A DNA stretch of 64,000 bases from Allodiplogaster sudhausi (Eukaryota > Nematoda > Chromadorea > Rhabditida > Diplogasteridae). Below, piece by piece: positions 1 to 10,987 of this stretch. Below the pieces are notes generated by a model. That model was not told the origin of the DNA. It did not search any database and worked only from the letters and a program-made list of their open reading frames with translations. Position 1 is the first letter of the stretch; each line of letters begins with the position of its first letter. Where the stretch lies: positions 1,540,501 through 1,604,500 of the forward strand of contig CALZFC010000010.1 in NCBI GenBank assembly GCA_945643635.1. The letters run 5' to 3'. The position numbers were made by a program, and so were the translations under genes.

Positions 1-733
1 ATTACAACACGGGTTCACAACCCCGTCTCCTCGCTCTAAAGAATAAAATGTATCAAACTTTTAGTGTTATCAGAAATAGTACCCCGCAGGTACTTATGGA
101 GAAAAAACGGTATATATTTTTTAAACCAGTGATCATGTTCAGACAACGAATTCCGCAGGCCGCCTCTTCCTCTTCCCCGCCATCCTCTTCTCTCGTGTGG
201 CCATCACTCCTTTCTAGACGCATAAATGATTTTGTTCGAGGTCATAGTTCAACTTTCGCTCGCTAATAGAAGCTTTTATATTAGAGATATCAGCGACCTC
301 GACACATTTGTGAGGCCCTATAGCTATAATAGCATGTTCCATTAATCTCTTGCACTTTTTTATCCCACAATGTAACGAAGTCAACAATTATTTATAAATT
401 AAATAAAATCAATACAGGAAAGAAGATGTTAAACGGAACAAAGCCCACTCGAATTACATGATTCACGGTTGTCGGGAATAAGATTTCGCAAATTAACCGC
501 GCATTCACGTTGTTTAGGGTTTGAATGATGTGGGAAACAATCTTGTTTCGAACATGTTCGCAACAGAAGAATTGGCAATGTGCTATCTTATATATAAGTT
601 ACATTTTGCGGTCACATGTTTGACCGGGCGCACTACAGTATCTATTTGAATTGTATCATACCCGAAATGAATTTAGCCGTATTATTTAAAGATAGTTTAT
701 ACATTCTGACATGTTTTCTTTCTCTCTTATTTT

Positions 734-1395
734 CTTCAATAATTATTCAAGGTAAGAAAATTAAGTCAGTGGGGTATACATTTGCTCATTTCGAAAGTGG
801 AACCTTCAGATATTTTACTTTGAGAGTTGACGTTGCGCCGCTAATGAAAGGAAAGTGCTTTTAAAGTAGCTGTTGAGCAGTGGCGGGACATTTTGCGTGT
901 TATTTTACTCAATAAGGCTTTTGTTAAGCTTGTAGGGCATAGATTTAATCATTTGGGTAGTGAGGATTTTAAATATTTGACTTGGAGTGTTCACTTCACA
1001 CCGCTTATGAAAAGGAAGCGCCAACTAAATAAAGTGGATTTTTCGGGGCAAGTTTGATGTTATTTTACTTAATAAGGGTTTTGTTAAGTCAGTTGGGTGT
1101 ACACTTGATCATTTGGAAAGTGATAACAACAGATACGTTACTTTGAGAGTTTTGCTTCACATCGCTTATGAAGTAAAAGTGATATTGAGGAAGCTGTAGG
1201 CTACTGGCGGGACATTTTGTGTGCTATTTTACTTAATAAGGGTATTGTTAAGTCAGTGGGATACACATTTAATCATTAGGCTAGTGAGGATTTTAAATAT
1301 TCCACTTAGAGTGGTCACGCCATATCGCAATGAAATGAACTTGCTAAATGAAGCTATTGGGTATTGGCAGGACACGTTTTTTTGTCCAACCCAAT
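734..1395. repeat. Tandem repeat, about four divergent 160-165 bp units
   Basis: A block with the core ATTTTACTYAATAAGG, then TTGTTAAGTCAGT, then a CATTTRATCATT motif and a GTGAGGATTTTAAATAT-like motif recurs about every 160-165 bp (cores near 900, 1065 and 1225; a weaker first unit near 740). Units are clearly diverged, so the array is old. Upstream of the channel gene; no coding potential seen. Confidence 0.75.
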
Positions 1396-2262
1396 TAAAA
1401 AAGTAGTTCACAAATCATAAATTATAGAAAAAGAGCCATGAAAGTAAAGTATAGATCACTAATAATAAAGCACCTGACCGCCTGAAACGCATATGACACA
1501 GTTCATCACACGCCACAGCGGACATACGTATGTATGAATTTGTCTTATTTGTTGAAAACGCGAGACACGAATTGCCCGAATGCCAATTTTATGTGATAAA
1601 GTACGGTAGTGTTGGGCACTTTGTTCAGGGTGAATGGGGCGAACGCAACGCTAGCAAGCACGCGTTGCGGTCGCATTTTTTTGTACCCGCGCAGGAATTT
1701 TAAGTCGCGGACACGGATTGCTGTCTCTTAGATCGTGTCTCGGCCTAACGATTTTAGCACTAGCGTTTTGCACGGCATGTACAGTTTCTGAACACATACT
1801 CGGTTGTATGCACTTCCTATTTCGAAATTCTGAAGTGGAAACTTGGTCAGAAGAATAAAGATCATGGAGAGACAGCGCCAAGATGTAGACGCAGGTTGTG
1901 ACGAGCAAAAGCTACTCAGGTGCAGCTTTGGCTCGTCACCAACGAACTAGCACATGGTGGAGAAAAAAGACGCTGGCTGCATGAGCACTTGTTCTGAGCC
2001 CGTGACAACAACGCCAATGTTGCGAACAAGTGTTCCGAACACCTTTCAAACTCTAGACAGATTGAATAAAGAGAATGAACGTTGTGCGTTTGTTGTCGAA
2101 GCGGAAATGAGCTCCTTCGGCGGTATCTTAATAATCATAAAGATTTTAATTGCACCGTGACATAAAATATGTACATATGTTCGCTGTCATCATAGAAGTC
2201 GACTACTCTGTCGTCGACTACAGAAGGACAATCGCGGTGCCATATAACATAAACTAGGCCAG

Positions 2263-2840
2263 TCTCCCTCTACTGGACTCTACCGCTGCATTGACGACCT
2301 GACCATGAACAACGACTCGTACTCCGAAAGGATGCATCGCGTGGACGACAACGCTCATTTCGAGATCCGCCTCACTCACAATCAGCAGCCGACCAATGTC
2401 TTGCTGATTGTGAGGTGCACTTGAGAAGGACAAAGAAAGAGACAAAGGGTGGATAACAAGCCACGCGGAAAGGCGCACCTTGGCCTTGTGAAAATGTTTT
2501 TCTCTGCATTCTCTAAAAACGCGGTACTACACTGGGGTAATAGGAGCAGGAGGATTTTGAGAGATCTTCCAGGTTGCCACCAGCAACGGCGCACTCACAA
2601 GTCCACGCTACCCCTTCTGATCCCCCCCCGAAAGCGAGGCAAACAAGGGCAGTGATTCGGTTTTGACTTTCTGAGCTCTCGCAGATAGCCTTTGTTTGCT
2701 GAACTAGACTCGAAGCAAGGAGAAGGAAGGCAGGCTGCAGAGGGACAAAAGACGGTGGGAGAAGGCTGGGTGCGTTGCCAGCGACTGCGCGGCTACGCCA
2801 TTGACACTCATGTGTCGCGCCAGCTCCTGTGATCTTCCAT
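2263..2840 (+). other. Possible upstream exons of channel copy 1
   Basis: Two or three patches look coding. About 2263-2434 follows an acceptor-like CCAG and reads an acidic, Asn/His-rich stretch (motif CIDDLTMNND). About 2573-2620 starts after CTTCCAG and reads SNGALTSPRYPF, which resembles the first strand of a CUB domain but then meets a stop next to a C8 run. About 2730-2840 reads a Cys-rich stretch. They may be 5' exons of the channel gene, parts of a decayed neighbour, or chance. The right arm repeats them at about 18017-18594 on the minus strand. Confidence 0.35.
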
Positions 2841-3022
2841 TTTTTTCTTTTTCTTCTTGCAGATCGCTTTTCTCACTTTCTTTCTCGTGCCCCAATAATA
2901 CGTTTTTTTTTTTTAAATATAAAATTGCATACTGGCTACTAGAATATGTGCGATTTTATTTTTTGTCAAAATTGATATTTATGAAAAAAAAATATAAAAC
3001 GGAAAAGAATTGCATAAATCAG

Positions 3023-6000
3023 ATGTTTCTTCGCCTGGGCTGCCACAGAGCGGCGGCTGGCGGCGTCCTTCTCTGGCTCTCCATGCTCGATTGCGTCCAG
3101 CCGTCCACCAGCACAGCCTACGCTGATCCGCCGCCTGTCGGATGCGAGAATTATGGGGCATGCGCCGTCGGCTTCCTTTCGGTTCAATCAATTCTTGATT
3201 GCTGTTATGACACTAAAATTATGACTCGTTGCCAAATGAACAGCTTGAGCATGTCGGCTTGCGGATGCAAAATTACACAAAATTACAGTATGCCTTACGA
3301 GTAAACCAGAGGAGCAATTGTTTGCTTATAAACATGAAATAGGGAATAAATGCTGTGCCATCCAGGCCGTGAATGGCGAGTACTCCTGCGCGAAGTGTGT
3401 GTGTAATCCGGGCACAACGGGCATCCGCTGCGAGACGCGTTCGTTTCTCTTTGATATTCATACATTTATGAGAAAATACTATGTTCCACAAGTTTGTAAT
3501 TAATTAATTAATAGCCATAGCTCTTCATCACATTCGCTCCTTGCCTCTCCCTCTATCTCTTTCTCTCTCTCAGTCACTGACATGTGCACCTCCGCTCCGT
3601 GTTCGCCGAACATGAAGTGCACGCCTGCCATCAACTCCTTCACCTGCGCCTGCGAAGCCGACTGGACCGGCGTCAACTGTGACATACGTACTAATGCCTT
3701 TATTGTTTTCAAACCTTTGTATCGTGGCCTGCGTCCATTTTTTATGTCTTTCTTAGTAACTGGTATTGGGGAGATCAGTTTTGAAGTGAGAGAATGCAGC
3801 CCTCTTTCCATGTTCCGTCCCCTTCCAGCAATCACATCTCCCTGCGCGTCTTCTCCTTGCATGAACGGTGGCACCTGCGCGGATGACACCCAATCGATCG
3901 GCGACTACATCTGCGAATGCCCTTCCGGCCTCGTTGGCAAGGCCTGCACGTGTCCGTTTCTTTTTTATAAATGAAACCTCGGCTGGTATAGGTTTCGACT
4001 TTTTCAATCATCGTAAACTTTCCTCTAAACAACTTTTTGAAGTCACAATTCCGACAAGAGTTAACTCGACATTTAAAATTCAATATTTGGCTTACCATAT
4101 TCCAGATGACAAAAAATGTGACTCGTCCCCCTGCCAGAATAATGGGGCATGCTCGATAGCCCTGGATGGCTCCACCTACGCATGCAAGTGCCCGGACGAA
4201 TTCCAGGGCCGCACTTGCACTGAGCAGAGGCAGTACAACAGTTAGAACTCTGCTCAGTTGGCTCCGTATTGGATAATCGTCTTATTACGCTACAATTCCC
4301 TGTTCTTTTTTTGATGATTCAAGATGCTACCATGTTTTCCTATCTTTTTGGCAATATGATCATCTTATATACAGAACAATATATTTCTATGTACAAACAC
4401 AACACTTGTCGGCTGCTTCGAGAAAGATCGCTTCGAGAGCGCTCGCCTCTCTCATATGCAGTTCGCGGAAATCGACTGTAAACTGTTCTACGTCACTGTT
4501 CAGGAGTGCCAGGCCGAGCGGGAGAAGCTGGCTCCGGACTTACCTCCGTTCTTCGGTGACCATATCTCGGTCATTCCAAAGATGCATAAGTTATTATATT
4601 TAAAAAAAATTTACAATTCCAACGAAAGTTATGAGGCTGGAGAAGGTTAGTAAATTAATGAATATCTATGTGCCGTCAGCCGTGACCAGAACGTGCTGCT
4701 ACATGGCGAATGCGTATGACGCTTTGAAACCATCCGATAAATGCGATTGGAGAACTAATTCTGCTGGCGACATCTACAACATCGATAACTCCACTGTCGC
4801 CGTCTACGGCGCTCAGCGTACGGAACTTTTTTTTGAGAATTTGTCATTTCTGGCCTCGAGAGAGAGAGAGAGAAATAGAGAGAGAGAGCTATTCAGTATT
4901 ATAAAAATAACGCATTTTTTTCTCCAAAAAATAATTTATTTATTTGAAGCCAATTTAGCTAATTACTCCGGTGGTAATGACAATTTAGCAAAATATTAGA
5001 GTGGAAATGGAAAACAAGTGATAATAAACGTGTTGCATACGAATCGTGTTCAATGAACAATTATATTGTAACGCTCGAGAACCAGTTTGAATGCGGTTGC
5101 CTTTCTCGGTCGAGAGAGCATGTGAAATAAGATGGTTCCTCTTACCGTAACTAATTCTATACCCGAGTTTTCACGATACTATTTCTCGGAAGGTAATGGA
5201 ATAAAACTTCTTAAGTTTTCTGGAAATATGTTTTAACATCCATACTGAAAAATCCGAGGTTAATTATTCCTCGGATACTTCCGTTAAGTAGCAACCGAGC
5301 CTGACCAGTGCACCTCGACTACGTGCGACCCCACCGGCGGCCTGTGCGTGGAGAAGTGGAACGCTACCGAGTGCGTCTGCGGAGATGGCAGAAACGGAGC
5401 GAGATGCGAAAGCGGTTAGCAGTAGGGTAACACAAGTAGTGTAGTGAATGACAACTCAGAACTGCTTGCGGGTCATGAGCACGGTCAAAAAGGGTCAAAC
5501 GGGGAGTATTGTGGATAGGAGATATTACACGTTTATATTTGTTCGTTCGATTTCAATAGTTTTATTACACTCTCTCCACATTAACTTTCATGAAATTCCT
5601 TAACATTTTAAAAAACCGACAAAACCTCTAATTTATTTTTCTCTATCCTCTGGTGGTGATGTCCGCTCTGAATTGCATTGTTTCTCTCTGTCTCTCTTTG
5701 TTAATCTATCTGTCATTCTCTCTATTCTCTGCTCTGCCTCTTCTTTCTGCAGCCACCTCGCGTACTCTCTTCTTCCCAACCATTGTAAAGGGCTTCTTTC
5801 CATTTTCTGCTTTGTCCATATTGCAATCGGTAGTGCATTAAACGTTAAAGGGCAAAATGGGACAAAAAAAATTTCATAGAGTTTCATTCCGTGAATTTGA
5901 GGAAGAAAAGAAAGATTTTTTTGACCATTTATATCTATGAATTTAAAAATTGACAGATTAAGCAAAGAAGACGTCTCTAACAGTTGCAGTGATGGATCCA

Positions 6001-9000
6001 TGCGAGAGCAGCCCGTGCGCCGGGAATGCAGCCTGCGTCGCCCGCATGGACGTCTACGGATACAAATGCGTCTGCGACCCCGGATTCACTGGCCCGATAT
6101 GCGACAGTAAGACGTCAAACACTAACTTTATTATGTATTCAACGAATTTTTAGAATTAAATGACGCTTTACTCTGATATAACTCTCTGCCGATCAAAGAT
6201 TTACATACATATGTTCTAAATCTGAATGCTTGAGATTGTATTACACAATACATCTCTCTGACTGTCTCCCTCTCTCCCTCTCTCTCCTCTCTATCTCTCT
6301 AACCTTGTTTCCCTCACGCAATCTCTCGCATCAGCCACGATTGCGTGTGACAGTTCGCCGTGCCTGAACGGCGGCACGTGTTCCGAGGAGGCCTCGGGAG
6401 GCTTCAGCTGCGCGTGTCTGCCGACGTGGACGGATGAATGCTGCAAAAGTAGGCACTTCTATTTGACTGGTTGAAATTAAAAACCGAGAAAGAAACTTTA
6501 ATTCAGTTGCTTCCATTGTGCAACTTAAAGAAGCTGTCCAAGGACATTAAAACTACCGTTATCCCCAATAAAAATATGCAAGATGAGAGACGCAAGCAGT
6601 AAAGTGAGGTTGACTAAAAGCTACACGCGCAGTCTCTTTAACATAAATTCAGATGTTTCAGCCGAGCCAAATAAATATCCAATGGAAGATCATAGAAAAT
6701 GACTGATAATATTCGTATAAAATTCACACGCACCCTATAGTCCATTGCAGCGTACGTCGCATGCTTTGAACAGCCATGCAAGAACGGTGGAACGTGCGTG
6801 AACAGACCGTACGGTGTCCTCAGCAACTACACCTGCACATGCGCGGCCGGCTACACTAGATGGAAATGCGAGTCGGGTCAGCATTTACATATGCGCATCT
6901 CAAGGATATTTCTTCCTTTTTTCTATATCTGATTAATCTATTTAAATTTTCCGTTGTTCACAATGATCTTTATTCTCATGAGTTAACACTATAATAATTT
7001 GCAGTAATCAATAACTGCGAGTCGACGCCGTGCACGAATGGCGGGGCGTGCACGAATGAGATCGCAAGCTTCACGTGCGCATGCGTCACGGGCACTTCGG
7101 GGCCGACGTGCAATACAAGTTCGGCCTGTAATATCTATTAAAGGAGACCATAAGGGAAAACTCTTACCACGAAATCCCAAACAGATTTGAGAGAATAGTA
7201 AAAAAAAAGTACGGTTTAACGAATCCGATTCCCCGAAGTTTTTCTATGATTTCCAAATTTTCAGAAGAGAAATCATGCGACAGCAATCCATGCTCAGCAA
7301 GCGGCGAGTGCGTCGAGCATACGGATATCTACGGATACCGATGCCAGTGCGAAGCCGGATTCACCGGCGACACTTGTTCGGATTGTAAGCACGACTTGTT
7401 CAGATCGAAAAAGATAATGTAAAAAATACTGAACTAATTTTAAAAAAAGAAGAAGAAAATAATAAATAAATAAACCAATTCAGTCAACGCAGTATGTGGA
7501 CCCTTCAAGACGGCGAATGGAACTTTGCTTGCCAACAGGTCCTCAGAAGTTGTCTTTAAATGACTTCCTTGCCTAGGGATGTACTCATCTATTCAATATA
7601 TAAGTGTTTTATTTTCGAAAACAGCTGTGTGAGCCTGGACACGGGCGCAGTGTGCGATGTTGTGGATGGAAAGAGGTCATGCTCCTGCTCGTCTAACTTC
7701 ACCGGACAGTCGTGTGCCACTAGTCCGTGCTCGTGTCTAAATGCCTCACCGTTTTTAGTTCTATTTTCTACAGATAATTTATTCAAGGCTATACAGAATA
7801 GTCAAGTCTTCGCTCTATGCCTTCGACATTTCAGCTTCCAGAACAATGCATATTTCAGCCATTGCTTCTAATGAAAGGATCGCCGGTGTTTATGGGCCAG
7901 ATTCTTTCAAGAAAGTTCTTGATGTTAGTGACCAGCTTACTTACTTACATATATATATATATATATATAGGTATATGACTGAACAGCAAAAGAAAGAAAT
8001 TAAGAATAGATGATCTCTTACCAGTTGATTGAAATCGGGCGGCAGTCTCCAGCCGTCTTTACATCCTCCATTCCTGCTCTGTTCAGCTTCATCTCAGATG
8101 AAGATCGCGAGGCTCTTAGTTGGAGTCTCCGTGATATCATCACTGATGCCAGCTTTGGTGGCGTTACGCTAGAATTAGAGTTAGCATTAGAGTATCATTA
8201 AAAAGTTGACCTTTATTCATGTAGAGTATCGTGAAAAAATTACCTAAAAAATGTGATAACTATTTTAGGTCGTCTTTTCGAAAGTTTTATGACCCATTCC
8301 TCGGTAACTGCTTCGTTTTCGATCATAACATCACCGAGAATGCCACGCCACTTGATGAAGATCTTGGTAGATTTATTTGTTCTCATTTTTATTTCTTCCA
8401 AAAGAAGTACTTATTTCAAATACTAACCCTCTTCATGCAGGACTCTATGTGACAGTGAACTTGCAAAATTCCGAGCAAATCGCTTGGTCGGATACATCTG
8501 GCGTCAATGTCTTCGTTCAACATGGTAATGCAATTACTGTCGTTAAACTATAATTGCTTTACCATGACACTCATCATTGCTCATTGATGTGTTGCAAACA
8601 AAAATTGGTATCTTTAATAAACATCAAGTTTTTAGTGTCGAATGGAGTGTTTGCCGAGAGTAAAGGAACCATGCTCCTTTCGGGAACACGAACAACCATT
8701 CTTACTAGCGAGGCATGGCGATTTTATTTGCTACCACAGTGTACGTAATTAACAGAAATGCTATAAAGGACGAAGAATTGTACTCTAACTCAATATTTAG
8801 CATTCCTACACTGCATTCGGCGGTAGGGGAAGGAAATGTGTGCGAGAAAAGTCTGAAGTCTCATCCTTTTACTTCGACTTTCAATACTCAGTTGACGTTA
8901 GTTGATCATTTTTGTTAACACACACAGATTTTCTCAGAGAAAATTCGGTACTTGAGGGTTGCTTCCGCTCGTGCTACCAGGACGTGGTGTATTCGGAGTG

Positions 9001-9868
9001 CGGCTGCATGGATGCCATGTACGTCAGGAAGAAGGGCGTCCCGGCGTGTGGCATCGATAAAAGTTGGCTTAATTTAATCTATTTAATTACTTCCTCATCT
9101 TAAAACTGTTACTTTATTAGACTTAATGAAGAAAGAAACTCAATTTTGAATTCGCTCTATTTTGCCTGGCCGATGGGCGAGACTATGCCTTTCCTCAATG
9201 CTATTATGTGCCCAGTCGACTGCATGTCCTCCCTCGTCTCCTCCCGTGGAGATCCCTCCGGCTGGGAGGAGTGCAATTGTCCGCCGCCTTGCAATGCAGA
9301 ATCTTTCGAAACAATCGTCTTCCAGGAACAAATCAAGGTCATGATTTGGAAATGAGTTTTTGCTAGTTCATCGTCCATAAATAATGCAATATTTCATTTA
9401 GCGAAGTTCTTGTCGTCAAGCGAGCAATTCAAGCAGAAACTTCAATGACAGTTGCGCGATTGGCTTGGTCGCGTTTTTGATTAATTCACATTTTAAATTT
9501 AATACACCTTTTTCTATTGATGAAAACCAATTTGGTCAATTGATATGATACATTTTCAGAGCTATGCAACAATCTTCTACGACTCCTCTGATTCGACGGT
9601 TGAGGTTGAGCAGCTTTCAATTACGGTATGTTCCACGTTTTTATATGGACATATTGCAATGTTTAGTGTTGGAATGGCATAAGTTAAAATGTACCGCTGG
9701 GCACTTGTTCTGGTTGAGTTGTCGGGTCTGCTGAGCTCGCTGGGCGGCCTCTCCGGCCTGTTCTTCGGCATCTCTGCCATCCTTCTGCTGGAATGCGGAT
9801 GGCTTCTGGTTCGAATCGCAACTGGAAAAGCGACAATTCCCGATTCAACTCTTGAAAAGAGGCCCTAG
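3023..9868 (+). CDS. EGF-repeat DEG/ENaC (ASC) channel, EGAS-like, copy 1
   Basis: Multi-exon gene for an amiloride-sensitive-type cation channel with extracellular EGF modules, the architecture of the nematode EGAS proteins. The model starts at ATG 3023 with a signal-like hydrophobic stretch; that start is uncertain. EGF-like exons: 3366-3438 (second half only), 3574-3687, 3829-3949, 4106-4240, 5292-5414, 5990-6106, 6335-6448, 6751-6876, 7005-7118, 7265-7384 and 7484-7538 joined to 7625-7722; most are phase 1-1. Non-EGF exons 4427-4589, 4629-4645 (17 nt) and 4680-4817 lie between them. Linker exons are 7774-7923 and 8025-8157. ASC exons: 8269-8366 (FYDPFLGNCFVF), 8441-8524, 8636-8740, 8827-8897, 8938-9062 (GCFRSCYQDVV, C-x-C), about 9131-9337 (CNCPPPC), 9560-9625 (SYATIFYDSS) and about 9684-9868 with pore/TM2 motif SLGGLSGLFFGISAI, stop TAG 9866-9868. 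Phases at 8157/8269, 9062/9131 and 9625/9684 are not resolved. Expected at the plasma membrane. Confidence 0.9.
5057..5290. mobile_element. TTAA-type MITE remnant in a channel intron
   Basis: The right two thirds match the element at 50724-51007 (shared blocks CGAGAGAGCATGTGAAATA, CAGTTTTCACG-like, GGTTAATTATTCCTCGGAT). Its end GGATACTTCCGTTAA abuts the TAG acceptor of the EGF exon at 5292. The left terminus is degraded. Confidence 0.7.
7951..7970. repeat. (TA)n microsatellite
   Basis: Short AT dinucleotide run in the intron before the linker exon at 8025. Its length differs from the mirrored run near 12890-12908, which accounts for a 2-bp shift of the palindrome register. Confidence 0.8.
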
Positions 9869-9895
9869 CTCAAGATATCGTCATCCCCTGGAAGT

Positions 9896-10960
9896 CGGTA
9901 GGGTTTTTTGGACGCGTGGGAGGTTCGTATTCGATAAAATTTCTTCTAAATCTCTTGAAATATGATTTAGTTTGTGTTTAGCCAACTTCTTTCTTAATTT
10001 CCAGGACTGTACCGATCGACAAGCCTTCCTGCACTCTCCCTCCTCCAGCACACTCTCCCTCCTCCTCGTGACTCTTCCTAGGCCAACTCGAGATTCACTC
10101 AGGGCCATTCAACTGATTCCCAGCTACGAAAACCAATAAAGACGTTGAATGGATTATTGCTTTTCACATTACATTTTGATTTGGAGAAGAAATGTCAAAG
10201 TTACAGAATAAACGTTTTTGTAAATAACCGACAAATTTGTCGTTCTTGATAGCAATTTAATATTTTTGTATAAGACAGCTGTATTCTTTTGAAAATACAG
10301 GAACAAGTCGCAGAGGATCAAACTCGCTTGGATGAAGCTAAAGAGACAGAGAAAAGAGAAGAAGATTGCACAAGTTGGTTATAATCGTGGTCAGATATCT
10401 TCTATTTATTTTTTTTTTCAGAGAAGCTTCAATCGCTCCATATTTAAAAGAAAATATTGTTCTTAATCATATGAGCAGTGATTGCAGACCCTCGACATGC
10501 CCTCTCATAAGCAACGTAGGCTAGTTACTGATTTTAAAATAGTACGAAGGCTTAACTCTATTGAACCCACTTGCTTTTTTCCAATTTCCTAGCCGATACT
10601 CTTCCAACCTCCTAGGTCACTTTCTAACAATTAGGTCTTCCCTTCTTTCTCTTCAATCACTTCCCCATAGATGTGCTAATCTCACTATTAGAGCAGCATG
10701 CCCCCTCAAATTCACTGTCTTCTTTTCTTAGTTATTGTTATAATGCTGTCACATCATGATTTTGTTTAGTCGCTTTCCTCTTTCCCCATAACCTGACCCC
10801 GCTGTCAACCAGTGGAACGAATATATGTTTCGCGCAATACCGGTTGGCACATCTTGCGAAAAAAATAGGCGCGAACAGTTTCAAGTCAGGACAGCATAAT
10901 TTCTTACATTTTACAAAATTCCATCGAGCTGGAATATTGTCTAAATAATTCTGGTGGATA
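9896..10960. other. Palindrome 1 unique spacer
   Basis: 1,065 bp present once. The left part directly follows the stop of channel copy 1. It contains an acceptor-like site and an open stretch from about 10004 to a TAA at about 10137 that overlaps an AATAAA polyadenylation signal (10135-10140), so it may be the native 3' end (untranslated, or an alternative last exon) of copy 1. The part beyond about 10200 is AT-rich and shows nothing I recognise. Confidence 0.8.
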
Positions 10961-10987
10961 ACTTCCAGGGGATGACGATATCTTGAG

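Larger units (their letters stand above)
1..9895. repeat. Palindrome 1, left arm
   Basis: Every base block here is found reverse-complemented at 10961-20856. Paired coordinates sum to 20856-20859 over the whole length, the drift coming from small indels in a poly-T tract near 2905, a poly-A tract near 4600 and a TA run near 7955. The inner end is sharp: identity stops right after 9895. Position 1 already pairs with 20856, so the outer end of the palindrome lies outside the window. Only a handful of substitutions separate the arms (for example near 3127, 3416-3419 and 9650). The arm carries a full EGF/DEG-ENaC channel gene. Confidence 0.97.

Noticed and set aside
9805..9825. tRNA-like GGTTCGAATC box
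   Set aside because: It is inside the last channel exon; no acceptor or anticodon stem around it.
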